DNA from: Staphylococcus sp. NRL 16/872
Lineage (GTDB): Bacteria > Bacillota > Bacilli > Staphylococcales > Staphylococcaceae
Assembly (NCBI RefSeq): GCF_022815905.2
Contig: NZ_CP119327.1
Coordinates: 1 to 64,000 of the forward strand
DNA length: 64,000 nucleotides
Direction: 5' to 3'
The stretch's first letter is position 1. Each line of letters starts with the position of its first letter. The notes under the pieces were generated by a model, which was given only the letters and a program-made list of their open reading frames with translations, made no database searches and was not told the origin of the DNA. Positions 24,263-34,146 of this stretch are shown here, one piece after another. The translations under genes and the position numbers were made by a program.

Positions 24263-26089
24263 ATGAAGTGGCTGAAGCAGTTACAATCCCTTCACACAAA
24301 GCTTGTTATTGTCTATGTGTTATTGATTATTATTGGTATGCAGATTATCGGTCTGTATTTTACTAATAGTTTGGAAAAAGAATTAACGAATAACTTCATG
24401 AAGAATATTAAACAATATGCGACGCAACTTGAAGTTAATATCGAACGGATTTATCGAGATGACCCGTCAAATGCGCAAAAAGAAGTGCAAAGTTTATTAA
24501 ATGAGTATGCCAATCGTCAAGAAATCGAAGAAATTCGTTTTATTGATAAAGATCAAATTATTATGGCGACGGCGAAATTATCGTCTCATAATTTAATTAA
24601 TCAGAAAGTGAACGATAATTCGGTTCAAAAGGCACTGTCATTAGGAGAAGCCAATAGCCATAATGTATTGAAAGATTATGGTAGTGGTAAAGAACGGATT
24701 TGGATTTATAATTTACCTGTGAAAAATGGCAACGAGACGATTGGTAATATTTACATAGAATCAAATATTAATGATGTATATAATCAATTGAATAATATTA
24801 ACCAAATCTTCATTATTGGTACGGCGATCTCCCTTTTCATAACGGTAATTCTAGGTTTCTTCATTGCGCGAACGATTACCCGACCGATTACCGACATGCG
24901 TAACCAGACTGTTGAAATGTCGAAAGGGAACTATACACAACGTGTGAAGATTTACGGAAATGACGAAATCGGTGAACTTGCCCTAGCATTTAACAATTTG
25001 TCGAAACGTGTGCAAGAAGCACAAGCAAATACGGAAAGTGAGAAACGTCGTCTAGACTCTGTCATCACGCACATGAGTGACGGAATTATTGCGACGGACC
25101 GACGTGGACGTGTGCGTATTGTGAATGACATGGCACTGAAAATGTTAGGCATGGCGCGAGAAGATTTAATTGGTTACTACATGTTGAGTGTCTTGAATTT
25201 AGAGGATGAATTCTCTCTAGAGGAAATTCAAGAGAATAATGATAGTTTCTTACTTGATATCAACGAAGAAGAAGGCATTATTGCACGTGTGAACTTTAGT
25301 ACAATTGTTCAAGAAACAGGATTTGTGAATGGTTATATTGCCGTGCTCCACGATGTTACAGAACAACAACAAGTAGAACGTGAGCGTCGTGAGTTCGTAG
25401 CCAATGTTTCACACGAATTACGTACACCACTAACGTCAATGAATAGTTATATTGAAGCGTTAGAAGAAGGCGCATGGAAAGACGATAATTTAGCACCACA
25501 ATTCTTATCTGTGACACGTGAAGAGACGGAACGAATGATTCGTTTGGTTAATGATTTACTTCAATTGTCGAAAATGGATAACGAATCTGAACAAATCACT
25601 AAAGAAATCGTCGACTTCAATATGTTTATTAATAAAATTATTAATAGACATGAAATGGCAGCGAAAGATACGACTTTCATGCGTGAAATTCCACAAGAAA
25701 CAATTTTCACTGAAATTGATCCAGATAAGATGACGCAAGTATTCGATAATGTTATTACCAATGCGATGAAATACTCACGTGGTCAGAAACGTGTCGAGTT
25801 CCACGTGAAACAGAATGCGTTATACAATCGTATGACCATTCGCATTAAAGATAATGGTATTGGTATTCCTATTAATAAAGTAGATAAAATCTTTGACCGT
25901 TTCTATCGTGTAGATAAAGCACGTACGCGTAAGATGGGCGGTACAGGTTTAGGTCTTGCGATATCAAAAGAAATTGTCGAAGCGCATAATGGCCGTATAT
26001 GGGCGAATAGTGTTGAAGGACAAGGTACATCGATATTTATTACGCTTCCATGTGAAGTTATAGACGATGGTGATTGGGATGAAGAGTAA
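24263..26089 (+). CDS. walK: Sensor histidine kinase WalK (YycG)
   Basis: WalK phosphorylates WalR in response to cell-wall state. The 608 residues show two membrane helices (about 14-34 and 182-204) around an extracellular PAS-like domain, a HAMP domain (about 205-255), a cytoplasmic PAS domain (about 260-370), HisKA with the His in [11 protein letters not shown] near 385, and the HATPase domain with NAMKYS, DNGIGIP and [10 protein letters not shown]. All kinase boxes are intact. It overlaps walH. Confidence 0.97.
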   Translation: MKWLKQLQSLHTKLVIVYVLLIIIGMQIIGLYFTNSLEKELTNNFMKNIKQYATQLEVNIERIYRDDPSNAQKEVQSLLNEYANRQEIEEIRFIDKDQIIMATAKLSSHNLINQKVNDNSVQKALSLGEANSHNVLKDYGSGKERIWIYNLPVKNGNETIGNIYIESNINDVYNQLNNINQIFIIGTAISLFITVILGFFIARTITRPITDMRNQTVEMSKGNYTQRVKIYGNDEIGELALAFNNLSKRVQEAQANTESEKRRLDSVITHMSDGIIATDRRGRVRIVNDMALKMLGMAREDLIGYYMLSVLNLEDEFSLEEIQENNDSFLLDINEEEGIIARVNFSTIVQETGFVNGYIAVLHDVTEQQQVERERREFVANVSHELRTPLTSMNSYIEALEEGAWKDDNLAPQFLSVTREETERMIRLVNDLLQLSKMDNESEQITKEIVDFNMFINKIINRHEMAAKDTTFMREIPQETIFTEIDPDKMTQVFDNVITNAMKYSRGQKRVEFHVKQNALYNRMTIRIKDNGIGIPINKVDKIFDRFYRVDKARTRKMGGTGLGLAISKEIVEAHNGRIWANSVEGQGTSIFITLPCEVIDDGDWDEE

Positions 26090-27410
26090 AGAGTATATCA
26101 AATCTGTTATTCTGATTTTATTAGTCATGATGAGTGTTGTCTTAACGTACATGGTATGGAATTTTACGCCTGACTTAACGAATATCGATAGTGCAGAGAG
26201 TAAAAAAAGTGATGTGAAATCGATTGGTAAACCTTTGGCATCGCATATAGATAATGTCATTGCGCCCTATCAAATCGTTGAAGTAAAAGACGATAAAGTT
26301 AAAGGTATGGCACCTTCTCGGGCGCAATTGTCGCAAGTGTCAGAAGCTTTAAAGAACCATGAAGTAAGTAAGGTTGAGCATATACAGCATGATTATAATT
26401 TAACGCTTCCTACGTTAAATACGCGTTTTACTGTATTAGACTTTACATATGACATGCCTTTAACTACATATTTAGGACAAGTCTTAAACACTTCCGTGAA
26501 AGTGCCTAAATCCTTTAATTTTAATCGTTTATTAATTGATGAGAATTCAAAAGGAAATTTAGAATTATATGCGATAAGTAAAGACCGACATCAAGTGATA
26601 AAAGTGACAATGAATGCGAAAGCGAAGTATTTTGCTAAAACAATGGATCAATTGTCTACGGATATGCAGAAATATTCAGAGGTCATTACGAATAAAGATA
26701 CGATTGATAAAGCGACGCATGTCTTTGCGCCCAGTCAACCTCAACATATGCACTCTTATCGTATGGTGTATGACACGATTCCTGTAGAAACGATGAATTC
26801 AATTTTATTTGATGATTCTGTGATTATTCGAAGCGGTAAAAGTGGTTCAACGACCTATAATAATAATACAGGGGTAGCGAACTACAATGATGAGAGTAAA
26901 AAATATCATTATAAGAATTTGTCAGAAGATGAATCAAGTTCGAGTGATATGGATACGACTATTCCAAGTACCTTTGAATATATTAATGGCCATGGTGGTT
27001 TCTGTAACGATGATTTCCGTCTATTTGACACAGATAATTCATCGGGAGAACTGACATATCAGTTATTCCTCAATGGCTATCCAACGTTTAATGATCAGGA
27101 ATTGAATGAAATAGAAGTGACGTGGGGAGAAAAAGGGATTTATGATTATAAACGCGCGTTACTACGTTCTAGCGTGCCTTTAGAAGGTGAAACTAAGTCT
27201 CTAGATAGTGCAGAAACGGTGCGTTCAGCTTTAGCTAACAATCATGATATTAATTTCCAAAAAGTAACGAATATGACAGTCGGCTATCATGAAGATGATG
27301 AACCATCAAAAGATAATATTGAAGTGCAACGTAATAGCGAATTTATTCCAACGTGGTATATTGAATATGATGGAAATTGGTATGCGTATGAGGATGGGAG
27401 GCTTGAATAA
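26079..27410 (+). CDS. walH: WalRK regulatory membrane protein WalH (YycH)
   Basis: WalH is a membrane-anchored partner of WalK with WalI. The 443 residues have one N-terminal membrane helix ([17 protein letters not shown], about 12-29), then a large extracytoplasmic part. I prefer the ATG at 26079 (MKSKEYIKS), which overlaps the walK end by 11 bases; an ATG at 26067 is also in frame. walI follows without a gap. The role is known from Bacillus and S. aureus homologues. Confidence 0.92.
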   Translation: MKSKEYIKSVILILLVMMSVVLTYMVWNFTPDLTNIDSAESKKSDVKSIGKPLASHIDNVIAPYQIVEVKDDKVKGMAPSRAQLSQVSEALKNHEVSKVEHIQHDYNLTLPTLNTRFTVLDFTYDMPLTTYLGQVLNTSVKVPKSFNFNRLLIDENSKGNLELYAISKDRHQVIKVTMNAKAKYFAKTMDQLSTDMQKYSEVITNKDTIDKATHVFAPSQPQHMHSYRMVYDTIPVETMNSILFDDSVIIRSGKSGSTTYNNNTGVANYNDESKKYHYKNLSEDESSSSDMDTTIPSTFEYINGHGGFCNDDFRLFDTDNSSGELTYQLFLNGYPTFNDQELNEIEVTWGEKGIYDYKRALLRSSVPLEGETKSLDSAETVRSALANNHDINFQKVTNMTVGYHEDDEPSKDNIEVQRNSEFIPTWYIEYDGNWYAYEDGRLE

Positions 27411-28202
27411 ATGAACTGGAAACGAACGAAGACATTGTTTATTTTCGTATTTGTTCTTGTGAACATCCTGCTAGTTATGATTTACATTAATAAGGTGACG
27501 AAGTCTCAGATTAACGAGTCAGAAAGTGATAATGATGTTAACTTTCAACAAGAAGAGATTAAGATTTCGAAAGACGTGTTGAATAAAGATGTCAGTGACA
27601 CGAAGATGCAGATGATTACTGCGACGTCGAAGAATTTCGATAATTATGCTGAAGATAAATCATCATTAGAAGCGGATGACTCGGGATATACGTTGACGGG
27701 TGAGATTAATAATACGGTTAATGTCAGTGATAGTAATTTGAGTGATTTGAAGAACTATATTATGGATAATATTTATAATGGTAAGGCGTATCAATTAGGT
27801 AGTGTGTCGGCGAATACGGTGACGTATGAGCAGACGTATGATGGTTATCCGTTGATGAATAATAACAAGGCGCGTTTACGTTTTAATGTGAGTGATGGCG
27901 AGGCGACGAGTTATAAGCAGACGGTGATGAGTAAGATTGAGCCGGCGAAAAGTGATAGTAATCCTAAGAAGCAGGTGATTACGCCACGTAAGGCGATTGA
28001 GACGTTGTATTTTAATCGTTATTTAAAATCAGGCGATGAAGTGTTGGATGCGAGACTTGGTTATTACTCAGTCGTGAGAGAAACGAATGTGCAGTTGTTG
28101 CAAGCGAACTGGGAGATTAAAGTGAAACATAAAGGTAAAAATGAAGCGAAAACGTATTATGTCGAGGCAACCTCAACAAATCCTAAGGTTATTGATAATT
28201 AG
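27411..28202 (+). CDS. walI: WalRK regulatory membrane protein WalI (YycI)
   Basis: WalI is a single-pass membrane protein that acts with WalH on WalK. The 263 residues start MNWKRTKTLFIFVFVLVNIL (membrane helix about 7-25), followed by an extracytoplasmic domain. The start directly follows the walH stop and the GGGAGG site lies inside walH. In this operon codon use shifts towards G-ending codons near 27700-28000, noted but unexplained. Confidence 0.92.
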   Translation: MNWKRTKTLFIFVFVLVNILLVMIYINKVTKSQINESESDNDVNFQQEEIKISKDVLNKDVSDTKMQMITATSKNFDNYAEDKSSLEADDSGYTLTGEINNTVNVSDSNLSDLKNYIMDNIYNGKAYQLGSVSANTVTYEQTYDGYPLMNNNKARLRFNVSDGEATSYKQTVMSKIEPAKSDSNPKKQVITPRKAIETLYFNRYLKSGDEVLDARLGYYSVVRETNVQLLQANWEIKVKHKGKNEAKTYYVEATSTNPKVIDN

Positions 28203-28284
28203 GAATACTTTAGTGTGTTAGATGAAAGGATAATTCTTACGAATTATTACGTGCTCTTGTTGCGTATGTTATTAGCTAAAGTGC

Positions 28285-28450
28285 TCTTAGATGGATAATA
28301 CTCATTCTGTTGCGACGCGTGCCTAGGGTACAGTTTCAGCCAGAAATTCCTCACAGATAAATCTGTGGGGATTTCTAAGGTCTTCAACTTGTACTGTTCC
28401 CTCAGGCGTCGCGCAACGTCATTCGTTTTCCATCTTTAGAGCTACTTACT
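28285..28450. repeat. Palindromic intergenic repeat, locus C
   Basis: Between walI and walJ lies another copy of the repeat family. Outer arms TTGCGACGCGTGCCTAGGG and CCCTCAGGCGTCGCGCAA pair imperfectly. Inside, the hairpin at 28342-28376 (AGAAATTCC pairing with GGGATTTCT) sits between TACAGTTTCAGCC and AAGGTCTTC, as at 18698 and 19067. Confidence 0.75.
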
Positions 28451-28637
28451 TAAATGTCTAAGCTCTTAAGTACATGTAGAAGTTATTCTTTCAAGCGGTG
28501 GGCAACATCGCTATGTAATAATCTTCAGAATTCTTTACTGAATTTAAGATTAATAAACTTTTTAATGACAAATAATTGATTTCATCCTTTCTCTTCTCTT
28601 ATTTAAGAGAGGGAGTGATTTGGGGTATGGGAAGTAT

Positions 28638-28679
28638 AGTAAGTGTGTGGGGCTTAGGTTTCATGCACTTACTTTTTTG
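28638..28679 (+). terminator. Terminator-like hairpin between walI and walJ
   Basis: AGTAAGTG (28638-28645) pairs with CACTTACT (28666-28673) and a short T-run follows. It may end readthrough from walRKHI or an unannotated RNA; bases 28450-28637 contain no ORF. Confidence 0.55.
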
Positions 28680-28742
28680 TGTTTTTGTAAGGGATTTGGT
28701 TATAAACAAGGAATTGGAACTTTAATTTCTGTATTGATATAG

Positions 28743-28813
28743 TATAATATAAAGGTATTTTTAAAGGACTGGAATGTTTCGAATGATGTGAGTTGTTCGA
28801 AACATCATTTTTT
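28743..28813 (+). promoter_or_regulatory. TATAAT box followed at once by a perfect terminator, leader of walJ
   Basis: A consensus -10 TATAAT (28743-28748) is followed by a perfect 10-base stem, ATGTTTCGAA (28774-28783) with TTCGAAACAT (28796-28805), and a T-run. A transcript starting here would stop after about 60 nt unless it read through into walJ 80 bases on. A good -35 at 17-base spacing is not obvious (TTTAAT at 28721). Attenuator or small RNA: undecided. Confidence 0.5.
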
Positions 28814-28892
28814 AGGAAAAAGAGTGCAAAAAATGGATAGTTTAGACTGAAGGCACTCTAACAGATAGATTCGGTTGTAGGAAGTAGAAAGG

Positions 28893-29693
28893 ATGAGCTG
28901 CTTGATACGTATGAGTGTTCTGGCGAGTGGCAGTACGGGGAATGCCACTTATGTTGAAAGTGACAAAGGCAGTCTTTTAGTAGATGTTGGACTCACTGGG
29001 AAAAAGATGGAAGAGTTATTTGGCCAAATAGATAGAAATATAAAAGATTTAAACGGAATATTGGTTACTCATGAGCATAGTGATCATATTAAAGGATTAG
29101 GTGTCCTTGCACGTAAGTATGGATTACCGATTTATGCGAATGAAAATACATGGAAAGCTATCGAGAAAAAAGATGGTAAAATTCCAATGGATCAAAAATT
29201 CATTTTTAATCCATATGAAACGAAATCAATTGCAGGTTTTGACATAGAGTCATTTAATGTATCTCACGATGCGATAGATCCACAGTTTTACATTTTCCAT
29301 AATAATTATAAGAAATTTACGATGATTACGGACACAGGTTATGTTTCTGACCGCATGAAAGGCATGATTCAAGGTAGTGACGCTTTTATGTTTGAGAGTA
29401 ATCATGATGTGGATATGTTACGTATGTGTCGTTATCCTTGGAAGACGAAGCAACGTATTTTAAGTGATATGGGACATGTGTCGAATGAAGACGCTGGACT
29501 TGCGATGACAGATGTTATTACGGGTAATACAAAACGTATTTATCTTTCACACTTATCTCAAGATAACAATATGAAAGAACTAGCACGTATGAGTGTTGGA
29601 CAAGTATTAAATGAACATGATATTGATACAGAAAAAGAAGTTTTATTATGCGATACAGATAAAGCGCAAGCAACACCAATTTACACCTTATAA
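28893..29693 (+). CDS. walJ: Metallo-beta-lactamase-fold hydrolase WalJ (YycJ)
   Basis: WalJ is an MBL-fold phosphodiesterase/nuclease-like protein of the wal locus. The 266 residues have [15 protein letters not shown] at the start, the metal motif [11 protein letters not shown] near 60 (HxHxDH), a further Asp in ITDTGYVSD near 150 and [10 protein letters not shown] near 220. The reading frame opens at the ATG at 28893 behind AGAAAGG; an in-frame ATG at 28911 would remove six residues. It is separated from walI by about 700 bases, so it may have its own promoter. Confidence 0.92.
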   Translation: MSCLIRMSVLASGSTGNATYVESDKGSLLVDVGLTGKKMEELFGQIDRNIKDLNGILVTHEHSDHIKGLGVLARKYGLPIYANENTWKAIEKKDGKIPMDQKFIFNPYETKSIAGFDIESFNVSHDAIDPQFYIFHNNYKKFTMITDTGYVSDRMKGMIQGSDAFMFESNHDVDMLRMCRYPWKTKQRILSDMGHVSNEDAGLAMTDVITGNTKRIYLSHLSQDNNMKELARMSVGQVLNEHDIDTEKEVLLCDTDKAQATPIYTL

Positions 29694-29707
29694 TATTTAA
29701 GACTGAC

Positions 29708-29748
29708 GACCTACTTATAATTTCAATAATTGTGAGTAGGTCTTTTTT
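29708..29748 (+). terminator. Intrinsic terminator after walJ
   Basis: GACCTACT (29708-29715) pairs with AGTAGGTC (29735-29742), followed by a T-run. Confidence 0.85.
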
Positions 29749-29885
29749 CTGTTTTTTAAGTAATTATCTAATAATTTGGACTATACATTAATATTCATAA
29801 GGAACCTTATAAATGTAGGATTTGGATAAAATATGTGAATAAATATTTAAGACTTACTTTAAGTTATCCTCAAAAATGAACGAAG

Positions 29886-30063
29886 TTATCCACTATTGTG
29901 TATAATACACACAGAAATACTCACATTATTCACAGAGTTATCCACAATTTTAAGGTGTTAATAACATATTTTTATGCTATTTCTAAATTTTTGCACAGAA
30001 TTTATATACATAACTGTTATAATTAGAGGGAATTCTGTTAACAAGTGAATAACTTGTGGATAA
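29886..30063. promoter_or_regulatory. Cluster of five DnaA boxes upstream of rlmH
   Basis: The 400-base gap before rlmH contains TTATCCACT (29886-29894), TGTGTATAA (29897-29905), TTATTCACA (29926-29934), TTATCCACA (29938-29946) and TGTGGATAA (30055-30063). This equals or exceeds the density at oriC, 30 kb away. Whether it regulates rlmH, titrates DnaA or reflects something else is open. Confidence 0.7.
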
Positions 30064-30096
30064 GTAGGATAACTATTAACATCTATGGAGGATTAT

Positions 30097-30576
30097 ATGA
30101 AGATAACTATCTTAGCTGTGAGTAAATTAAAAGAAAAATATTGGAAACAGGCTATTGCAGAATATGAAAAAAGATTAGGTGCTTATTCCAAAATTGAGAT
30201 TATTGAAGTACCTGATGAAAAAGCACCAGAAAATATGAGTGAAAAAGAAATAGAACAAGTGAAAGAAAAAGAAGGACAACGTCTTCTAGCTAAAATTAAA
30301 CCACAAGCAACCGTCATTACATTAGAGATACAAGGAAAAATGTTGTCATCCGAGGGATTAGCACAAGAACTTCAACAACGCATGACACAAGGCCAAAGCG
30401 ACTTTGTGTTTGTCATTGGAGGATCAAACGGTTTACATGAAGACGTCTTAAAACGCAGCAACTACGCACTCTCATTCAGTAAAATGACCTTCCCTCATCA
30501 AATGATGCGCGTCGTCTTAATCGAACAAGTATATCGAGCATTTAAAATAATGCGAGGCGAAGCATATCATAAGTGA
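30097..30576 (+). CDS. rlmH: 23S rRNA pseudouridine-1915 N3-methyltransferase RlmH (OrfX)
   Basis: RlmH is a SPOUT methyltransferase for 23S rRNA, and its 3' end is the universal SCC insertion site. The 159 residues start [20 protein letters not shown], with [13 protein letters not shown] near 105 (the SPOUT knot) and the C terminus [17 protein letters not shown] choose the ATG at 30097; an ATG four codons upstream sits on the GGAGG site. The last codons form one att copy, and the protein sequence is preserved after integration. Confidence 0.97.
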   Translation: MKITILAVSKLKEKYWKQAIAEYEKRLGAYSKIEIIEVPDEKAPENMSEKEIEQVKEKEGQRLLAKIKPQATVITLEIQGKMLSSEGLAQELQQRMTQGQSDFVFVIGGSNGLHEDVLKRSNYALSFSKMTFPHQMMRVVLIEQVYRAFKIMRGEAYHK

Positions 30577-30581
30577 TGCGG
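30559..30581. other. SCC attachment site and inverted repeat, rlmH side (attR)
   Basis: GAAGCATATCATAAGTGA (30559-30576) matches the SCC core consensus at the rlmH 3' end. The inverted repeat GCATATCATAAGTGATGCGG (30562-30581) resembles the reverse complement of 48720-48740. Confidence 0.93.
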
Positions 30582-30681
30582 TTTTTTATTAATTTATTGA
30601 CTAAAAATACAGTATGCAATATTAATTATTATCAAATTTTGATATATTTAAGGAAAGATTAAGTTTAGGATGGATGAATGA

Positions 30682-33474
30682 ATGGCTTATCAGAGTGAAT
30701 ATGCATTAGAAAATGAAGTGCTTCAACAACTTGAGAGTTTAGGATACGAACGAGTGAACATACATAACGTTGAACAATTACATAATAATTTTCGTACTAT
30801 AATTAATGAACGTCATAAGGATAAATTAAATGGGAAACCGCTGACGGATCGTGAGTTTGAACGTTTAATGACAGGAATTAACGGTAAGTCTGTCTTTGAC
30901 AGTGCAATGCAATTACGCGATCGCTACGTACTAAAGAGAGATGATGATACGGATCTTTATATAGATTTCATGAACTTAAAACAATGGTGTCAGAATAAAT
31001 TTCAAGTAACCAATCAAATTAGTGTGAAAGATAAATATAAAAGCCGTTATGATGTGACGATTTTAGTTAATGGTCTACCATTAGTTCAAATAGAATTGAA
31101 GCGTAGTGGGGTAGCGATTACGGAAGCATTTAATCAAATTGAGCGTTATCGTCGTCAAAACTATACGGGTTTATTCCGATACATACAATTATTTGTCGTT
31201 AGTAACAAAATGGAAACACGCTACTACGCCAATAGTGATCGTGAAATCTTTAAGGGACAAATGTTTTATTGGAGTAATGAGCAAAATGAGCGTATTAACT
31301 ATCTTAAAGACTTTATTGAAGATTTCTTAGAACCATGTCACATTGCTAAGATGATTAGTCGTTATATGGTCGTCAATGAAACAGATAAAATTCTAATGGC
31401 CTTACGTCCTTATCAAGTTTATGCAGTAAAAGCTATTTTAAATCGTGCGTTAGAAACAAATAACAATGGTTACATTTGGCATACCACAGGTAGTGGTAAA
31501 ACGCTGACTTCATTTAAAGCGAGTCAATTATTATCGCAAGAAGAAAATATTAAAAAAGTGATTTTCTTAGTCGACCGTAAGGACTTAGATAATCAAACGT
31601 TAGCTGAATTTAATAAATTCCAAGAAGACTCGGTTGATTTTACGGATAATACACGTAAATTATTGAGACAACTTGCGGATCCAACTTTACCTTTAATTGT
31701 GACAACAATTCAAAAAATGGCGAATGCAGTGAAGTCCAATCACTCAGTAATGGAATCCTATAAACAAGATAAAGTGATTTTTATTATTGATGAGTGTCAT
31801 CGTACGCAATTCGGAGACATGCATCGTTTGATTAAGCAACATTTTGAAAATGCGCAGTATTTTGGATTTACGGGGACACCACGTTTTGAAGAAAACAAGA
31901 GTCAGGATGGGCGTGCTACAGCGGACATTTTTGATACATGTTTACATCACTATCTCATTAAAGATGCTATTAGAGACCATAATGTGCTTGGATTTTCCGT
32001 TGAATATAATCAAACATTTAATTCACATGACGATTTAGACGAAGAATATATATCAAAAATTAATACGTCGGAAATTTGGATGGCAGATGAACGTATTGAA
32101 GCTGTTTGTCGTCATTTGATTTCAAATTATCATAAGAAAACAGATAACGGAAATTACACGTCTATGTTTGCGGTTCAAAGTATTCCAATGGCGATTAAAT
32201 ATTATGACACATTCCAAAGACTAAAAACCGAAAGTGTTCATGATTTAAATGTTGCAACCATTTTTACGTATCAAGCCAATGAAGACGCACAAGAGGATGA
32301 CAATCATGTTCATTCAAGAGAAGTTCTCGATCGCATTATGAATGATTATAATCAAACATTTAAAACGAACTATAATACGGATAATTTCGAAGGCTATTTT
32401 TCTGACGTATCTAAGCGTATGAAAGAAGTGGTTCGTGATGACAAGATTGATATTCTTATTGTCGTTAATATGTTTTTGACTGGTTTTGATAGTAAGAAAC
32501 TGAATACCCTTTACGTCGATAAAAACCTGAAACATCATGATTTAATTCAAGCCTATTCAAGAACGAATCGCGTTGAAAAAGAACGCAAGCCTTACGGTAA
32601 TATTGTATGTTATCGTGATTTAAAAAAACAAACGGATGAAGCGATTGAAATTTTCTCACAAACTGACAACACAGATACAGTGTTAAGTTTATCTTACGAA
32701 GAATATTTAGAAAATTTCAAAGATATCTTACAAGATGTTTTTCAATTAGCGCCAACGCCTTTAGATGTTGATAAACTAGAGGCTGAGGATTTAAAAAAAG
32801 AATTTGTTATTTCATTCCGTGACCTATCGAATACTTTAATTAAATTAAAAACCTTTGATGAATTTCAATTTACGAAAAACGAGCTGGGCATTGCAGAACA
32901 AACGTATGAAGATTATAAAGGAAAATATTTAAATATTTATGAAGAAGTCATGCGTGGTAAAAAAGTGGATAATGAAGAAGCAGTTTCCGTTTTAGATGAT
33001 ATTGATTTCCAAGTTGAATTAATGCGTAATGATTTGATTAATGTGAAGTATATTATGGATCTCATTGGCCAAATTAATCTATCTGATGTAAAAGAACGTG
33101 ATGAAAAACGTCATCAAATTCATAAGTTATTAGATAAAGCCGATGATCAACAATTACGTTTGAAAGCTGATTTGATTCGTAGCTTCTTAGATAAAGTTGT
33201 ACCATCACTAAAAGAAGATTCCGATATTAATGAAGCTTACTATGAATTTGAAGACAAAGAAAAAACAAAAGAAATTGATGCATTTGCCGAACAAAAAGCC
33301 TTTTCTGCTATGTTACTTAACGAAGCTGTTAATGAGTATGAATATAGTGGTAATATTGATCGTAAATCTATCGGTCAAAATATTTCAGAACCTTTTATGA
33401 AACGTAAACGAAAAACCGACCAAATTATACAGTTTATCGAAGATACCGTTGAAAAGTATGGTATGGTCGAATAA
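30682..33474 (+). CDS. hsdR: Type I restriction enzyme, motor and nuclease subunit HsdR
   Basis: HsdR translocates DNA and cuts it when the HsdMS complex meets unmethylated sites. The 930 residues have an N-terminal PD-(D/E)xK nuclease ([11 protein letters not shown] near 135, [10 protein letters not shown] near 150), then a superfamily 2 motor with Walker [14 protein letters not shown] near 271, [12 protein letters not shown] near 373, [10 protein letters not shown] near 396 and the arginine-rich motif [12 protein letters not shown] near 632. It is the first SCC gene after rlmH and has its own terminator. The gene looks intact. Confidence 0.95.
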   Translation: MAYQSEYALENEVLQQLESLGYERVNIHNVEQLHNNFRTIINERHKDKLNGKPLTDREFERLMTGINGKSVFDSAMQLRDRYVLKRDDDTDLYIDFMNLKQWCQNKFQVTNQISVKDKYKSRYDVTILVNGLPLVQIELKRSGVAITEAFNQIERYRRQNYTGLFRYIQLFVVSNKMETRYYANSDREIFKGQMFYWSNEQNERINYLKDFIEDFLEPCHIAKMISRYMVVNETDKILMALRPYQVYAVKAILNRALETNNNGYIWHTTGSGKTLTSFKASQLLSQEENIKKVIFLVDRKDLDNQTLAEFNKFQEDSVDFTDNTRKLLRQLADPTLPLIVTTIQKMANAVKSNHSVMESYKQDKVIFIIDECHRTQFGDMHRLIKQHFENAQYFGFTGTPRFEENKSQDGRATADIFDTCLHHYLIKDAIRDHNVLGFSVEYNQTFNSHDDLDEEYISKINTSEIWMADERIEAVCRHLISNYHKKTDNGNYTSMFAVQSIPMAIKYYDTFQRLKTESVHDLNVATIFTYQANEDAQEDDNHVHSREVLDRIMNDYNQTFKTNYNTDNFEGYFSDVSKRMKEVVRDDKIDILIVVNMFLTGFDSKKLNTLYVDKNLKHHDLIQAYSRTNRVEKERKPYGNIVCYRDLKKQTDEAIEIFSQTDNTDTVLSLSYEEYLENFKDILQDVFQLAPTPLDVDKLEAEDLKKEFVISFRDLSNTLIKLKTFDEFQFTKNELGIAEQTYEDYKGKYLNIYEEVMRGKKVDNEEAVSVLDDIDFQVELMRNDLINVKYIMDLIGQINLSDVKERDEKRHQIHKLLDKADDQQLRLKADLIRSFLDKVVPSLKEDSDINEAYYEFEDKEKTKEIDAFAEQKAFSAMLLNEAVNEYEYSGNIDRKSIGQNISEPFMKRKRKTDQIIQFIEDTVEKYGMVE

Positions 33475-33483
33475 ATTTTATGA

Positions 33484-33521
33484 AAATCCTTGTATTTTTT
33501 CTTTACTACAAGGATTTTTTG
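33484..33521 (+). terminator. Intrinsic terminator after hsdR
   Basis: AATCCTTGTA pairs with TACAAGGATT and a T-run follows, so hsdR is probably transcribed separately from hsdS'-hsdM-hsdS. The pair TTACTACAA (33504-33512) and TTGTAGTAA (33535-33543) overlaps it and could be an operator. Confidence 0.8.
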
Positions 33522-33564
33522 TTATATACTCAATTTGTAGTAATAAAAAAATACAAAAAAGAAG

Positions 33565-34146
33565 GTGAGTCAAATATCTCAATTATTTACGTTTCATAAT
33601 GGTTCTTTAATCAATCGACTTGAGACCGTAGAAACTTCTCAGGGCATAACATTACCTATCTATGATCAACGTATGATGGAGTTTGATGATGGAGTGTTTC
33701 AACCGACAATACATCAACCTAAGCAGCTAACATTAAGCACAACACATCAAGCCAAGATAGTTCATACGGGTGATATCGTGATTAATATGATGACGAGTGA
33801 GTGTGTCATTGTGAGTCAACAACATCATGAAAGTATTCTACCTTATAATTATACGCATATTGAGATTGATACCGCACATATCGATGCTAATTATTTTGTC
33901 TATTGGATGAATGCTTCATCTCAAGCGAAGAGTCAGTTAAATCAATTTAAGCAAGGGGGTTCATTAGTTAAAAAATTAACGTTGAATCAACTTAAACAAC
34001 TTAAGATGACGCTACCTCCATTAGAACAACAACAACGTATAGGAAAACTTGATGAACGACGTAGACACTTAAAATATTTACAAGCGAAACGAACTTATTT
34101 GATGGACCAATTTTTATCAGAATATTTATTTAAGGAGGACATTTAG
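33565..34146 (+). CDS. Half-size HsdS-like specificity protein
   Basis: This 193-residue protein resembles one half of an HsdS: a single target-recognition-like region (about 1-140), then the conserved helix region LPPLEQQQRIGKLDERRRHL (about 152-172) and YLMDQFLSEYL. Full HsdS has two of each, as in the gene at 35696. It ends one base before hsdM. The start is uncertain: the frame's GTG (33565) lies inside the purine-rich site AAGAAGGTGAG, and the best-spaced codon after that site is an ATA. It could be a regulatory or alternative specificity half-subunit, or a decayed remnant. Confidence 0.7.
   Translation: MSQISQLFTFHNGSLINRLETVETSQGITLPIYDQRMMEFDDGVFQPTIHQPKQLTLSTTHQAKIVHTGDIVINMMTSECVIVSQQHHESILPYNYTHIEIDTAHIDANYFVYWMNASSQAKSQLNQFKQGGSLVKKLTLNQLKQLKMTLPPLEQQQRIGKLDERRRHLKYLQAKRTYLMDQFLSEYLFKEDI

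Noticed and set aside
27700..28000. Shift in codon use inside walI as a sign of gene transfer
   Set aside because: The protein matches WalI throughout and is in place in a conserved operon; the shift is probably local drift.
33565..34146. Short hsdS-like gene as the broken front part of the downstream hsdS
   Set aside because: hsdM lies between them and the downstream hsdS is complete with two recognition regions, so it is a separate gene.
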